The notes beneath the pieces were generated by a model. The model was not told the DNA's origin. It searched no databases and was given only the letters and a program-made list of their open reading frames with translations. This document shows, in pieces, positions 38,501-46,609 of a DNA stretch of 64,000 bases (within the stretch, counting starts at the first letter, position 1; every line of letters starts with the position of its first letter). The stretch is from Saccharomycopsis malanga (Eukaryota; Ascomycota; Saccharomycetes; Ascoideales; Saccharomycopsidaceae): positions 1,178,001-1,242,000 of the forward strand of contig CP025326.1 of the NCBI GenBank assembly GCA_004014935.1. The letters are read 5' to 3'. The translations under genes and the position numbers were made by a program.

Positions 38501-40119
38501 TCAAACTCCTCCAATGGGTAATTGGTAAGTCTTAAATGCTTCATACCGTTAATCAACAAACAAATATGCAACTCTCCGTTTTTGGACAATGAGGGAGGTG
38601 TTTTTTCCAAATCAGCAATGAATTTGTCTGAGATGCGCAGAAACCGTTTGATGGAAATCTCACCTAACAAGCGTGTCAAGCAATTCCAATTGAACAACTT
38701 GATTTTGCTTCCTAGAATCAAGCTGGGATCCATTGATTTCAACTGGTAATATAAATTCTCCTCCAAGGTGTTGTAGAAAGGCAGATTCACAGACGTCATT
38801 GGGATCTGTTTGACCACCTCTATAAGCACACGACACACCAAATACGAGGAGACACTGGCCCGGTTTTCCATCTGAACAAAGATCTGTCTAGCATGTTCTA
38901 CTTGACTCTCTAGAAATTGGATAGACATGGAATCGTTCGCATTGATTTCCGATCTGCCATGGCTGGTTCCCGTGGTGCTTGTGGATTGATTGGAAGTGTT
39001 TCTACTATGAAGACTCATTTTAGATGATGATGACGACCCATGCAGAGTGCCTTTCACTTGTTTTTGTTTGAGCATCAACAAATGTTTGTTCTTGTTATAC
39101 ACTTTGATGGACGAGTCGACCTGCTCATTTTTGGACTTTCTCCAATACATTACTGAATCGATGACCTGCTGGGGCTTTTTCTTGGCTATATAGCCGAGCG
39201 ATATCACAACTTTATCGAATAACGGATCATGGTTAGCCTTGAGCGATTCTATAAACTTGGACCCTAGTTCATTGTCATTGAGCTCCTTGGAATTGAGTTT
39301 ACGCTCAGCAAGACGGATAAACTGGGTGAATATCATGTGAAGCGTGTATTCCGAGGGAGTTTTCAACTCGGTGGCTAAGACTTTCCGCACTTCCTGAGTG
39401 TTGGAAGCATTTATGTTGTTGATGATCTTCTGCTGTTGCTGCTGCTTGATGTCAACAGTATTCGCGTCCGAGTTGTTCTTTCTCCTTATCGAGCGTATGG
39501 AATCAAGTCTCGAGAGCGGTTTGGAGCTTGGGGGCGTGCTGGATTCGGATTTTACAGGGAAACTGAATCCTGAGATGGGTGCCTGGGTATTCTGAAATAC
39601 CGGAGCTCCGTCTATACTGCTTGGAGAAGCAGAGTACGTAGATGCAGTTATCGGGCCTGGATTTGGCAACTCGTCAAAATCAGGAATTTCAATCTGCGTG
39701 AACACTGGCTCTTGAGGAAACACAGGCTCCAGTGATGTTTCAGTAGGGTGGATATTCCCACTACTGAGCTTGAGACCCTGGGAAACAGGATTCTGCGCTA
39801 GTTTCAACGTCGAGCGCCGTTGTATCTCGTCCAAATCTATTTCTTTATCATTGGCATACTGTGGGGTATCCTCTAGCTCTGGATTCTCTATGATCTTGTA
39901 ATGGTACATCTGATTTGTCAACGCCTGGAGCTGCTGGTTATGCAGCGAGTCCTCGGCCTGCCAAGACAGACCAGGAGAAATGTGCGAATCAGTATCAGAA
40001 GGAAATAAGAATCCGCTGTTATTGTTCTCCTTGCTGGAATAATCAGTACCTTCCTTCAGATGAACACCACTGTTCCCAGCAGCATCAGACGCCGCAGGCG
40101 GAAATGTAAAGTTGGACAT
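32599..40119 (-). CDS. TAO3: Tao3/Pag1 (Furry/Mor2 family) cell-morphogenesis scaffold
   Basis: 2506 residues in one exon, close to S. cerevisiae Tao3 (2376). About the first 250 residues are low complexity (Ser/Pro/Gln). From about 255 on it is continuous alpha-helical repeat, with the Furry-family N-terminal block (LATELKTPSEYTLHMIFTQFI ... LISLGYIAKKKPQQVIDSVMYWRK-like). Mid and C-terminal blocks include QHLPLLLNISFVLLDHYLAIVNTHSVELL and LFGVPDDSGWSIPMP. It is the RAM-network scaffold that links Kic1 to Cbk1-Mob2 for polarised growth, Ace2 control and separation. KIC1 lies in the same window. It shares a 529-base divergent promoter with UTR1. The ATG at 40119 is supported by a dense stop pattern upstream. 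Confidence 0.93.
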   Translation of the reverse strand: MSNFTFPPAASDAAGNSGVHLKEGTDYSSKENNNSGFLFPSDTDSHISPGLSWQAEDSLHNQQLQALTNQMYHYKIIENPELEDTPQYANDKEIDLDEIQRRSTLKLAQNPVSQGLKLSSGNIHPTETSLEPVFPQEPVFTQIEIPDFDELPNPGPITASTYSASPSSIDGAPVFQNTQAPISGFSFPVKSESSTPPSSKPLSRLDSIRSIRRKNNSDANTVDIKQQQQQKIINNINASNTQEVRKVLATELKTPSEYTLHMIFTQFIRLAERKLNSKELNDNELGSKFIESLKANHDPLFDKVVISLGYIAKKKPQQVIDSVMYWRKSKNEQVDSSIKVYNKNKHLLMLKQKQVKGTLHGSSSSSKMSLHSRNTSNQSTSTTGTSHGRSEINANDSMSIQFLESQVEHARQIFVQMENRASVSSYLVCRVLIEVVKQIPMTSVNLPFYNTLEENLYYQLKSMDPSLILGSKIKLFNWNCLTRLLGEISIKRFLRISDKFIADLEKTPPSLSKNGELHICLLINGMKHLRLTNYPLEEFEESCGFLSSVGKFFHRTNSYMMINSYCETLSELLLPLCGVLSAETDLPGWIDVMKTILKKVNTIIDKHKYWDNAFTLMCVCLSVSPANIFYDNWFDLIEYNLSNRLYKASIKDANDYQSFSATLNEKQVNSSKVILIKSLSRLIWTYIFRCTESLNKTTKKLDSIFKLLFFPSNKKQQWIVYDLELLKPLVTLLRSIGYSNINYTMESLLLPLIKQSFNSVSLDGLAQEKLIIVLKSYIFLLNDLITSTRPQYPTNAFIGSAFDVPDTNFNTVNIKEVLNTKNVNQTDILYHEEISNYFCRLFLLLDQEIGATMWSSPGVISANASQNNESSPTSAISPLFLASKSPFSSFHYFSDSTQHTKKQLNIDLFEKLAESIPWFYQISNVIPYKKLVEILTRNSVHDNPKISKAAVRTLKKLCSKKNAGLLISTYAKFAFNFNEETSASVKYSSSFLTSSSEQYQSLLRIYYELLVSWYNFLKQDRSENTEKLQKDGDDFYILNGNFKMNMANTKAKDAGLGKDEADENKDIELNNIVATIEQVEGNGLFFLCSRSTAIRRLAVEILKIVPKFDDAIYEWGNKNSPLINRGDFDTNKKVSPDTRLIHILETVPFFDLINSLKLQLSMPERKKLAALKSKNRKDLLVKLAEADYGVELTLWFKAFPKLLTIIFEKSPVTMALCRSIVCVRLIQIHEYVSEFADSKPKNTGFASGASSKLFFNSTNAVLDTQPEVLIEQWKLFLIVACTSLTSTSNQELPVTNAIVLTQQRKVWSQLSRNAPSYTISSARSVFKLVIPLLSTEQPLITDAIHSGLSCININIFKALVEVVQPIRANWDTEIKAGSVNESSMRMRIEVTRILHATSRFLADESIYSDSRVLSEMVSYVKTVRLFLGASGVQEAFEYQKLRRYFCGLLENVFIGVQKTSTPDKWFPFEARLGCFTFLEEWCGYGVSSQVAKQRYQAMKLNRKYANIPTFSAAIELEKTALEYSAISSMATLCSGAICHTIKGDKTYVVMAMDHGSLISWIKALFDTSNDILHKLGRKGLKNLLAFNREKTIFDQAVKQFYSPHKNSKTGESYFIPVCEALLENDDYNCEMYEILVLALYAVCSSSLETRKMAGKLLVYIEKRFHGNLLLEELMERVCSTAKSIYKKAAVDISHKFSISYSKEKYHVISLLTLHLYRVGHESKKDVLGILLPWINTVTLTRPEYDHTYRSTPADPVLEMVLNNMIELTEKYGDRFSLEVESLWTALVAANPETNAITIVEFIFSICLYKRNSALVESTKQIINYVCKSHPSVIDTLISNINPKAMIPPEYKSIEPVRNVNRFPYVHSLPEVDERDMFSLGQLSTIFLVDLLKMGPLQKDVIVQHLPLLLNISFVLLDHYLAIVNTHSVELLCTVVHELAYDNPQAINTIDTLRKHDIKNVWTYDDLNNDRSGARTPKNMDQLIRVVLEVLTPHYATLQQEWSRTTLVWATTCSVRHIACRSFQAFRSLLSFLDQNMLRDMLHRLSNTVSDPGPDIQGFAMQILMSLNAITAELSAEQLISFPQLFWSAVACLSTIHEKEFVEVISIISKFISKIDLNSADTISCLISTFPTNWEGKFEGLQTIVMIGLRSSNAYEPSLKLLDRLNQLEPSDVIAGPSRLLLAFLVNIPRFLHALEKQNFTAEIKEAASILSEMALAAGQHGISRIVLSLANNKFRKKEDFISQALYLIKESYFPEYQSQCLVFLLGLLMNKIKWLKLETLELLKYLFPLIDLTREEFQGVGADLLSPLLRLLLTEFSEKALEVLDETDNISGSQLDKDFIRLSLGNRTLRKEYEKIATLFGVPDDSGWSIPMPAVTAATTRNNVHAVYLSCQRVEDQQGPDALPDGNIQFHVDEREEEVHFYDENPEKRSINNMYATLNYFESFFEADNGEMHSSDSDNMGYHDRSLSTETSRINNFINDGLDRTDSNTSYRLDPYNSNSYNNYNY

Positions 40120-40648
40120 GGATACTCAGTATTTCTAGACAACAAAACACAGAGACTATCAAACTGGTTGGAGCGCCTCTGCTGAAAGAAAAGAACATCG
40201 TTAGGGGGACGGATATAAAACCGCCAAATATCCAGATCGTGGACGTGTAGCTAGACGGTACCTGATAGTGTGACATCGGCGTCGACATGCGTATTGTAGC
40301 ATCACACTGCCTTGATACTTCACCCCCGCCCCACACCCCCAGGGAAAAAAGGGCTACCAGAAAACCAAGGAAGCAGATTAAGTGAAAGATAAAGCGAGAA
40401 AGCTTGGACCAAGCGGACTGCCCCTTTAGGCTAGATCAAGAAATCTTCATTAGTAATTGCTTCCAGGACTTTCGCGGAACGTTTCCATCCGAGGACACTC
40501 TAGCGGCGCTTCCCTAGGCTTTTGACGTTATCGGAGTTTTCTGTTGAAATAACCTATGATCGGGTGTTGAGCAAGAACATTGATAGATTTGTGATATTGA
40601 ACGTAATATAGTGACAGTGGTTGTTCTTTTGATAGCGATTGTGACACA
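40120..40648. promoter_or_regulatory. Divergent TAO3-UTR1 promoter region with C-rich tract
   Basis: 529 bases between the two start codons. A C-rich stretch at about 40319-40345 (CACCCCCGCCCCACACCCCC) contains several CCCC/CCCCGCC cores that resemble Mig1/STRE-type zinc-finger sites. These motifs are seen; binding is inferred. Confidence 0.4.
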
Positions 40649-42784
40649 ATGCCTAACAGTCTATATTCTAGCGACTCGTTCAACTTAAAGTCGGTCAAGT
40701 CTCATGCACAGCTCACCCAAACCGCCAACAATGTTCGGATTATCTCACAAAATTTGTCAAACGCCACCATCAAGCTTAATATCAAGACAATTATGGTGGT
40801 AACAAAGCCAGGAGATGACCATTTGATAGCATTGACCAATACCCTTCTCCTGTGGCTTCTCTCAAACTATCCGTATCTTGTTGTGTATGTCGATCGGCAT
40901 CTCCAGAAGAATCTTGATGTCAATTTGTCGGGAATACACGAGCGTCAAAATGGAGCTGAAGGTGGCTCTCAGAAAGACGTTCAAAAGAATAGTCAGAAAG
41001 ATATGGTATCTGAGCAGCTCAGTTCAGAGAAACAGCGTAAACACCGTTCAAACTCTCGCATAAAGTTCTGGACTGCCAAGAATTTCGAAGAGGACGAAAA
41101 TTACAGTGATATTTTTGATCTTATCATAACTTTGGGAGGCGATGGCACTGTGTTATTTGTGTCTCAGCTTTTTCAAAACATTGTGCCTCCTACTATTGCT
41201 TTTTCTTTAGGATCGCTTGGATTTCTTACTAATTTCAAGTTTAAAAACTACCGTAAGATTCTTACTAAGATACTTCGATTAAAATACGTGAAAACCAATT
41301 TGCGATTACGGCTATCATGTCAGATTGTTGAGGCAAGAACAGAAAAGGTGGTGGTGTCAAAAAATGTTCTCAATGAGATCACCATTGACCGTGGTCCTAA
41401 CCCTTTTCTTACTAACCTTGCTGTTTATGGTAATGACTCTTTGATTACTATAACCCAGGCAGATGGCTTGTGTATTGCCACCCCAACTGGATCCACTGCG
41501 TATTCTCTTGCTGCGGGTGGATCTTTGGTTCATCCTTCGGTTTCGGCCATCAGTGTGACTCCGATCTGTCCACATACTCTTTCGTTTAGACCGATCATCT
41601 TGCCCGACAGTATGGAACTAAAAGTCACAATCCCTGCGGAATCACGTTGCCAAGCATCATGGGTATCTTTTGATGGTAAAACCAGGTTTGAATTGAACAA
41701 GGACTATTATGTGGTCATTAGTGCTAGTGAGTTTTATTTCCCTACGGTTATGAACGGTAACAATGAGTACTTTGATAGCGTAAGCAATAATTTGAATTGG
41801 AACACTAGAAAGCTTCAAAAACCTTTGAATTTCCATGATAATTACAAAACTTGCAAGCCTAGTAAAAGGGATGACGATCCGGTAACACAGCCCAAAAAGA
41901 CTCCTTCCCCTAATGGCGTCCCTAAGGGAAGAGGAACTACTCCTGGTAAAGCTAGTCATGTTTATCTTGGTTTTGCCAAAAGTTCCGACGAAGAGTCGGA
42001 CAGTAATCAACACGATGATGATGCTTTTGATGATGACGATGGGTTTGGCACTCAAAGTTTCTATGCTCAAGGTGATGCCAGTGACACAGAGGGTCTTTCT
42101 TCTAGCACACATCAACAAGATGGTGAATCTAGTCATGAGTCTAGTCATGATGATACTGATGATGATGATGATGATGTCGAAGAAGAAGAGGAAGAAGAAG
42201 AACATCATACATTTGAAGATGATGATGATGATTTTATTGAAACGCCTGTGATTCCATTTGAAGATATTAATGAGGCACTTGAAATATTCAGCGATGATGA
42301 ACCTCATGATAATAGCCACATCCAGCTTCCATTGCCTAATAATAAAAGTAGGTCTGGTTCTGTAGGCAGTTTCAAAAAGATCCGTACCAATTCATTTACA
42401 AATTTCAATCAAGTATACCGTGATAAACTTCAATTGGATCCTGCAAAACTACATAACAAAATCAATCATTTGAAGATCAATAGTTCTAGTGGCACGAATC
42501 TTGGCCGTGCCTCTTTTAAAGTCAGCCCGTCTCCAGTGAACACCAACTTCAATAGTACTAACAAGCTTTCCAATGAAAAGAGCTCAGATAGTTTGTCTAA
42601 TACTGCTCCGCTAAAACAAGCACTTGCCTCTACACTACCATATCCGCGGCGTCATCAGCATTCGTCGCTCAACAATGAGACAACCGCGCCCAAATCCAGT
42701 CCTCAAGAACATCGAAAACAAGCTGGGGAAAGCATCTTTGAGTTGAAATCATCAGTCTCCAACTCCAGCAATGAGTCCTTGTAA
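40649..42784 (+). CDS. UTR1: NAD(H) kinase (Utr1/Yef1 type)
   Basis: 711 residues. The NAD-kinase core spans about 30-385: LGGDGTVLFVSQLF near 162-175 (GGDGT catalytic/ATP site), SLGSLGFLTNF, NEITIDRGPNPFLTNL, then G-L-C-I-A-T-P-T-G-S-T-A-Y-S-L-A-A-G-G, and RPIILPDS. The enzyme phosphorylates NAD to NADP in the cytosol. The C-terminal 300 residues are disordered, with a strong acidic run (about 450-550) and a Ser-rich, basic tail, making it much longer than S. cerevisiae Utr1 (530 aa). A CTG codon at 40850-40852 falls where the family helix usually has a polar residue, which would fit CUG-Ser. Upstream ATGs are absent. Confidence 0.92.
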   Translation: MPNSLYSSDSFNLKSVKSHAQLTQTANNVRIISQNLSNATIKLNIKTIMVVTKPGDDHLIALTNTLLLWLLSNYPYLVVYVDRHLQKNLDVNLSGIHERQNGAEGGSQKDVQKNSQKDMVSEQLSSEKQRKHRSNSRIKFWTAKNFEEDENYSDIFDLIITLGGDGTVLFVSQLFQNIVPPTIAFSLGSLGFLTNFKFKNYRKILTKILRLKYVKTNLRLRLSCQIVEARTEKVVVSKNVLNEITIDRGPNPFLTNLAVYGNDSLITITQADGLCIATPTGSTAYSLAAGGSLVHPSVSAISVTPICPHTLSFRPIILPDSMELKVTIPAESRCQASWVSFDGKTRFELNKDYYVVISASEFYFPTVMNGNNEYFDSVSNNLNWNTRKLQKPLNFHDNYKTCKPSKRDDDPVTQPKKTPSPNGVPKGRGTTPGKASHVYLGFAKSSDEESDSNQHDDDAFDDDDGFGTQSFYAQGDASDTEGLSSSTHQQDGESSHESSHDDTDDDDDDVEEEEEEEEHHTFEDDDDDFIETPVIPFEDINEALEIFSDDEPHDNSHIQLPLPNNKSRSGSVGSFKKIRTNSFTNFNQVYRDKLQLDPAKLHNKINHLKINSSSGTNLGRASFKVSPSPVNTNFNSTNKLSNEKSSDSLSNTAPLKQALASTLPYPRRHQHSSLNNETTAPKSSPQEHRKQAGESIFELKSSVSNSSNESL

Positions 42785-43109
42785 AACCATCAGTATTTAT
42801 ATAAGCACAGTCCTTTCATTTCTTTTAGTTCATTTTATTATTTCAATTGATATCTGCTAATCCTACAAGTTTTATACAATAATATTCGCTACGACATGAC
42901 GCATTTTGCACCGCACACTACGCCAATTGTAAAACAAATAAAACAAAAATAAAAAAAACAGCAAATAAAGATTAATAAAGCAGTAAAAGGAGGTATGCTA
43001 TTGAAACTAACGAAAGATATGAAAAAAAAATGAATCCTGTATCAAATACACATTATAGTTATAGTATTGAAACATACGCCATCATTGGCAAGAAATAAAA
43101 ACATTACAA
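42785..43109. other. Convergent intergenic region between UTR1 and CYB5
   Basis: 325 bases of 3'-UTR-type, A-rich DNA; no feature is seen. Confidence 0.6.
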
Positions 43110-43499
43110 TTATTTTTTCTGAATTACAAAATATATGACAGCAATAAGAGCAATAAGAACAGTCAAAATCAATGGCAATTGCACATCACCACCTGCAGAA
43201 GAAGCACGGGATCCTGAACTAGAATTACTGCCAGCAGCACTGGCAGGAATGGATGCTGGGTCAACATCACCAATATAAAGATCTTTCAATTGTTCTCTGG
43301 CATCTTCGGAATGTCCGATATCGTCAAAAGCTTGAGTAGCATCGGTACCGCCACAGTCAATAACAACTTCCTCTCCACCAGGATGTTCAGGCAAGAATTT
43401 AGTACAGTCGTAAACTTTACCGTCGATAACCATCCACAAGTCATCTTCGGTGTTGTGCTTCGATACTTCTTCAAAAGTGAATATTTTGACTTCGGACAT
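43110..43499 (-). CDS. CYB5: Cytochrome b5, ER tail-anchored
   Basis: 129 residues. The haem-binding core FLPEHPGGEE carries axial His39, and DDIGHSEDA carries His63. A short Ser/Gly linker (about 83-103) precedes one C-terminal hydrophobic span (LPLILTVLIALIAVIYFVI) and Q-K-K, a tail anchor for the ER. It is slightly longer than S. cerevisiae Cyb5 (120 aa) and complete. It donates electrons to sterol and sphingolipid desaturation/hydroxylation enzymes and to P450s. Confidence 0.95.
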   Translation of the reverse strand: MSEVKIFTFEEVSKHNTEDDLWMVIDGKVYDCTKFLPEHPGGEEVVIDCGGTDATQAFDDIGHSEDAREQLKDLYIGDVDPASIPASAAGSNSSSGSRASSAGGDVQLPLILTVLIALIAVIYFVIQKK

Positions 43500-44034
43500 C
43501 TTTATATGTGTTTCTATATTATATTTGGTTTGACAATATATTATTAATGTGTGTTAGATACCGTTTTCTTTATATAACCCAACAAAAAACAAGCGATAAG
43601 AGTGAAAAATTGAGAAAAAATTCTGGTCTGCTGGTCATGTGATGTATTAATATACGATGACTCGTATATACAACCAATCAGCAGTTGCCAAAGTGTCAGA
43701 CACCACCATATTAGAGGAACCAGGTTACTTTTATGATAGCAGTAATGTTGAATAATTATGGGAAGATGCGTTACAATAGAGATAGCTATTTTATTTAGTA
43801 GGTGCAGTGTAACTTGAGTTGTATTCTAGGTATATAATGCTTGTAGAGCAAAAGGGCGATCTGATTATTTCAAATATTGATAGTTCAATTGTAGTTACTT
43901 TAGGAGTTATAACAGGCATTGTTATCTTGAATTTCATAAATGTAGGAAGAAAAAAAGAAAGTATTCAAAAGTTTTAAAAAGACTACAGGGGGCCATTTAA
44001 ATCAAAAAAAAATGCTTGATTATCAAACATACAC
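43500..44034. other. Intergenic region upstream of CYB5
   Basis: 535 bases, AT-rich; CYB5 promoter. No gene is seen. Confidence 0.6.
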
Positions 44035-44481
44035 TCATGGCCGAAACCGCTGAGGAAAACTCAAACAATAACGATAATCATTCAAACCTCCTAAACTTTT
44101 GTATAACCGGAAAGTTCCCCGCACATATGACAACAGTAGCTGCTGTATTCTAGCTTGCATCAAGTTTGAAGGCGCTCTACCTTGATATCGAGGCATCTGG
44201 AGAAGAAGTCTCTGAAGCTGTGTCCAAGCCTTTTGTGAGGGAACTACAGAATGAAATTCTATCTTGTCAAGTATTTGGCGGCGTGTGAACCGTCGCTCTT
44301 CCCCAACATACCTGTTGGCAACCACCCAGTGAATGTACATTGCATAGATAATCTTGATAGCACGTCTCATTAGCACGTCATTATGTTCCAACGATGACAT
44401 GAGTGCTTGCATCTCGGGAGTAGGCCTTGGTGGTGGTCTTTGACAAACGTCGTCGTGCACTGGTTGTTGTGGTGGTGGCAT
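44035..44481 (-). CDS. Small orphan protein, helical, Pro-rich N-terminus
   Basis: 148 residues that I do not recognise. The first 22 are Pro-rich (MPPPQQPVHDDVCQRPPPRP). The rest is predicted helical and very basic with regular hydrophobic spacing: MQALMSSLEHNDVLMRRAIKIIYAMYIHWVVANRYVG, FTRRQILDKIEFHSV, KAWTQLQRLLLQM, LMQARIQQLLLSYVRGTFRLYKSLGG. The ATG is the first in frame. The composition looks like a real folded protein rather than a chance frame. It might be a lineage-specific DNA/RNA-binding or organellar protein; there is no domain to support either idea. The next gene on this strand is REV7, 619 bases upstream. Confidence 0.55.
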   Translation of the reverse strand: MPPPQQPVHDDVCQRPPPRPTPEMQALMSSLEHNDVLMRRAIKIIYAMYIHWVVANRYVGEERRFTRRQILDKIEFHSVVPSQKAWTQLQRLLLQMPRYQGRAPSNLMQARIQQLLLSYVRGTFRLYKSLGGLNDYRYCLSFPQRFRP

Positions 44482-45100
44482 TGTTCGTCTATTAGAAAAT
44501 TTGATTTTGTTTTTTTAAAGGCCTACAACCAAAAGAGATGTGGGTTACAACCTGAAATCAAAGATGAACAGACAATTACATATATTTATATACAGCTTAT
44601 TTATTTTTAATTATATATCACTTACTTACTTTTAATGTCAAGTATACTGGCAAACACTTTGAGATTAATTAATATCAATTTAGGCGACCGCATGTTGAAA
44701 AATTAACGATGATGCGTCTTAAATAACCTCTGAGAAATTGGTTTTCGCTTCCCACAGGAAGACTTCTTGGCAACTCAACTACAATGCCGTAATTTCCAAA
44801 CTGCGGTCGTTTAAGTTTAAACTTTACTTCCAGTTTATCCACAAATATGGGTAAAAGGGATTCTATGCCATTGGAATACCATTATTTTTTATTGGACATC
44901 CAGTTAGGACTAGCATTTACTATCAATTGTTTTGCATTTGATTGTGATTACTGCAATATTCTTCAACTTTGAAGATTGTTAAGACCTGATTTATATTAGT
45001 ATATACACATAATATTTATCATCACACTATTCTGTAATTTTTAACAAGACTTATAATTTTCAGACTATTCAGATATCCAAGGCGCCGCAAAATTTTAAGT
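44482..45100. other. Intergenic region between the orphan gene and REV7
   Basis: 619 bases, AT-rich; no feature is recognised. Confidence 0.6.
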
Positions 45101-46138
45101 CTAACTAGGGAAAACCATCTTTTTTTCTGAATGACAATGAAAATTCAACAACCCTATTTCTACTGACCTATAACTCTGAATAAGTACCTTATTTTCCCGT
45201 TTTGCCTGGCTCGCATCATGATACTTGTCTCTGGTGGTTTCCATGCTGCTGTTCAACACCAGTCTGGCCGTGTCTACGACGTCATCGACATCCAAAACCC
45301 ATTTTGTTTCTTTATCGTAATTAGTAATGTTCAACATTTTATCAGTTTCAAGGAAAATATCATAAGAAAGTAGCTCGGTGTTTAATTCCTTTCTGGCACA
45401 GTCTTTTATGCTGTCGCGGTCGCTATTGGTTTTTGGTATACCAAAAGCTGAAGAATCGAATGTGGACCCTGAAGTCACATCTTCTCCGGTCAGTTTTGTA
45501 GATGGTCTAGTTCTACTAAACAGCAGACTTCGCAATTTAGTCAATATGTCGTATATCAACGCTTTGATTTCTTCATAGATAGACTCCCAATTTAACAGTT
45601 CGTCTGGCTCAAACTCCTTATCTAGATATTCAGAATTTACAATTTTAAGCCCGGACAAATCCATAACAAACCGTTCTATAGGTTTTTTATTTTGCTCGTC
45701 TAACTCCCCTGCTTCGTTCTTCTGATGTTCGAAAATTATTAACGACACATTTTTTATTCTGTTGATAACCGCTTTTGCTCCTAAAAATTCTATCTTTCCA
45801 TCTCTTGTAAAACCAGACTCATTGTTCTGAGTGAGTATCCTATTGAAACTGGTTCGTTCCTGAGTCCCTATCAAGTTTTCCAATAAATTAGCAATGAGCT
45901 CATCTTGCCACGCGAGCACCGCCGGATGTCTGCTAACAGGAATCACAATGCCAAACAGAGTCACGGTGTTTGTAGAGAACAGTTCCCGTGGATATAATTG
46001 TCGTTCGTAGCATATGATATTAATCCAGGCTTTCAAAAACTCACCGAGTGTAAGATACAAGTTGTTTGGTGTCAAAGGGAGATAATCATTATGACTGGAG
46101 AGTCGGAAACTGAGACTAGTATTGTTATTTTTCAGCAT
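45101..46138 (-). CDS. REV7: HORMA-domain protein, probable Rev7 (Pol zeta subunit)
   Basis: 345 residues. The N-terminal half has the HORMA pattern of Rev7/Mad2L2: LGEFLKAWINIICYERQLYPRELF, then the strand T-L-F-G-I-V-I-P-V-S-R-H-P, I-A-N-L-L-E-N-L, and KNVSLIIFEHQ...PIERFVMDLSGL. The C-terminal extension after about 205 includes a disordered segment (TRPSTKLTGEDVTSGS) and ends with the HORMA safety-belt-like strands (ETKWVLDVDDVV; VLIQSYRSVEIGLLNFHCH). It is longer than S. cerevisiae Rev7 (245 aa) because of inserts. Rev7 bridges Rev3 and Rev1 in translesion synthesis. Mad2 is less likely because the core motif set is Rev7-like. Confidence 0.78.
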   Translation of the reverse strand: MLKNNNTSLSFRLSSHNDYLPLTPNNLYLTLGEFLKAWINIICYERQLYPRELFSTNTVTLFGIVIPVSRHPAVLAWQDELIANLLENLIGTQERTSFNRILTQNNESGFTRDGKIEFLGAKAVINRIKNVSLIIFEHQKNEAGELDEQNKKPIERFVMDLSGLKIVNSEYLDKEFEPDELLNWESIYEEIKALIYDILTKLRSLLFSRTRPSTKLTGEDVTSGSTFDSSAFGIPKTNSDRDSIKDCARKELNTELLSYDIFLETDKMLNITNYDKETKWVLDVDDVVDTARLVLNSSMETTRDKYHDASQAKRENKVLIQSYRSVEIGLLNFHCHSEKKMVFPS

Positions 46139-46609
46139 TTGTGATGCTTGCCATGATCAAGTATTCCTCCAAATGTTAGATTTTTATCATGATGTAAAAG
46201 TTGTATAGTATATATGAGATGAGATGCTTTGCATTTTTCACTAGCGCATCTCATCGCAGTGAGCCATTCCGAATCGCCAAGCAATTGGTAAAATCGAGAT
46301 TTTAGCTTCTACAATTAGCGTTGGGCATCAGCAAGTGTATAAAACTACTTTTCTTTGTGTGATAGTCCTTTGTTTATTGAGCTTTTAGTATTTTTCGGTA
46401 TTCATACGTTGGAAACTTGCCTTCTGGGTTAAGATGTTTATACATTAACATATATAGTCAACCGGTAAATGAAGAATAAATACTGGGAAAAGCTATCAGT
46501 TATACACAAGAGCGTCAATATGTAAACTTCTAGTCCTTCGAGTCTTTTTGAAATGTGTATCGTGGCATTAGTAAAATCACTTAATCTCATATAATGAGAA
46601 ACAACACAG
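46139..46609. other. Intergenic region upstream of REV7
   Basis: 471 bases, AT-rich; imperfect GAGATG/CATCTC repeats near 46213-46253 (ATGAGATGAGATGC ... GCGCATCTCATCGC) form a weak inverted repeat. No gene is seen. Confidence 0.5.

Noticed and set aside
42120-42250. GAT/GAA trinucleotide repeats as a microsatellite
   Set aside because: They encode the in-frame acidic run of the UTR1 C-terminus.
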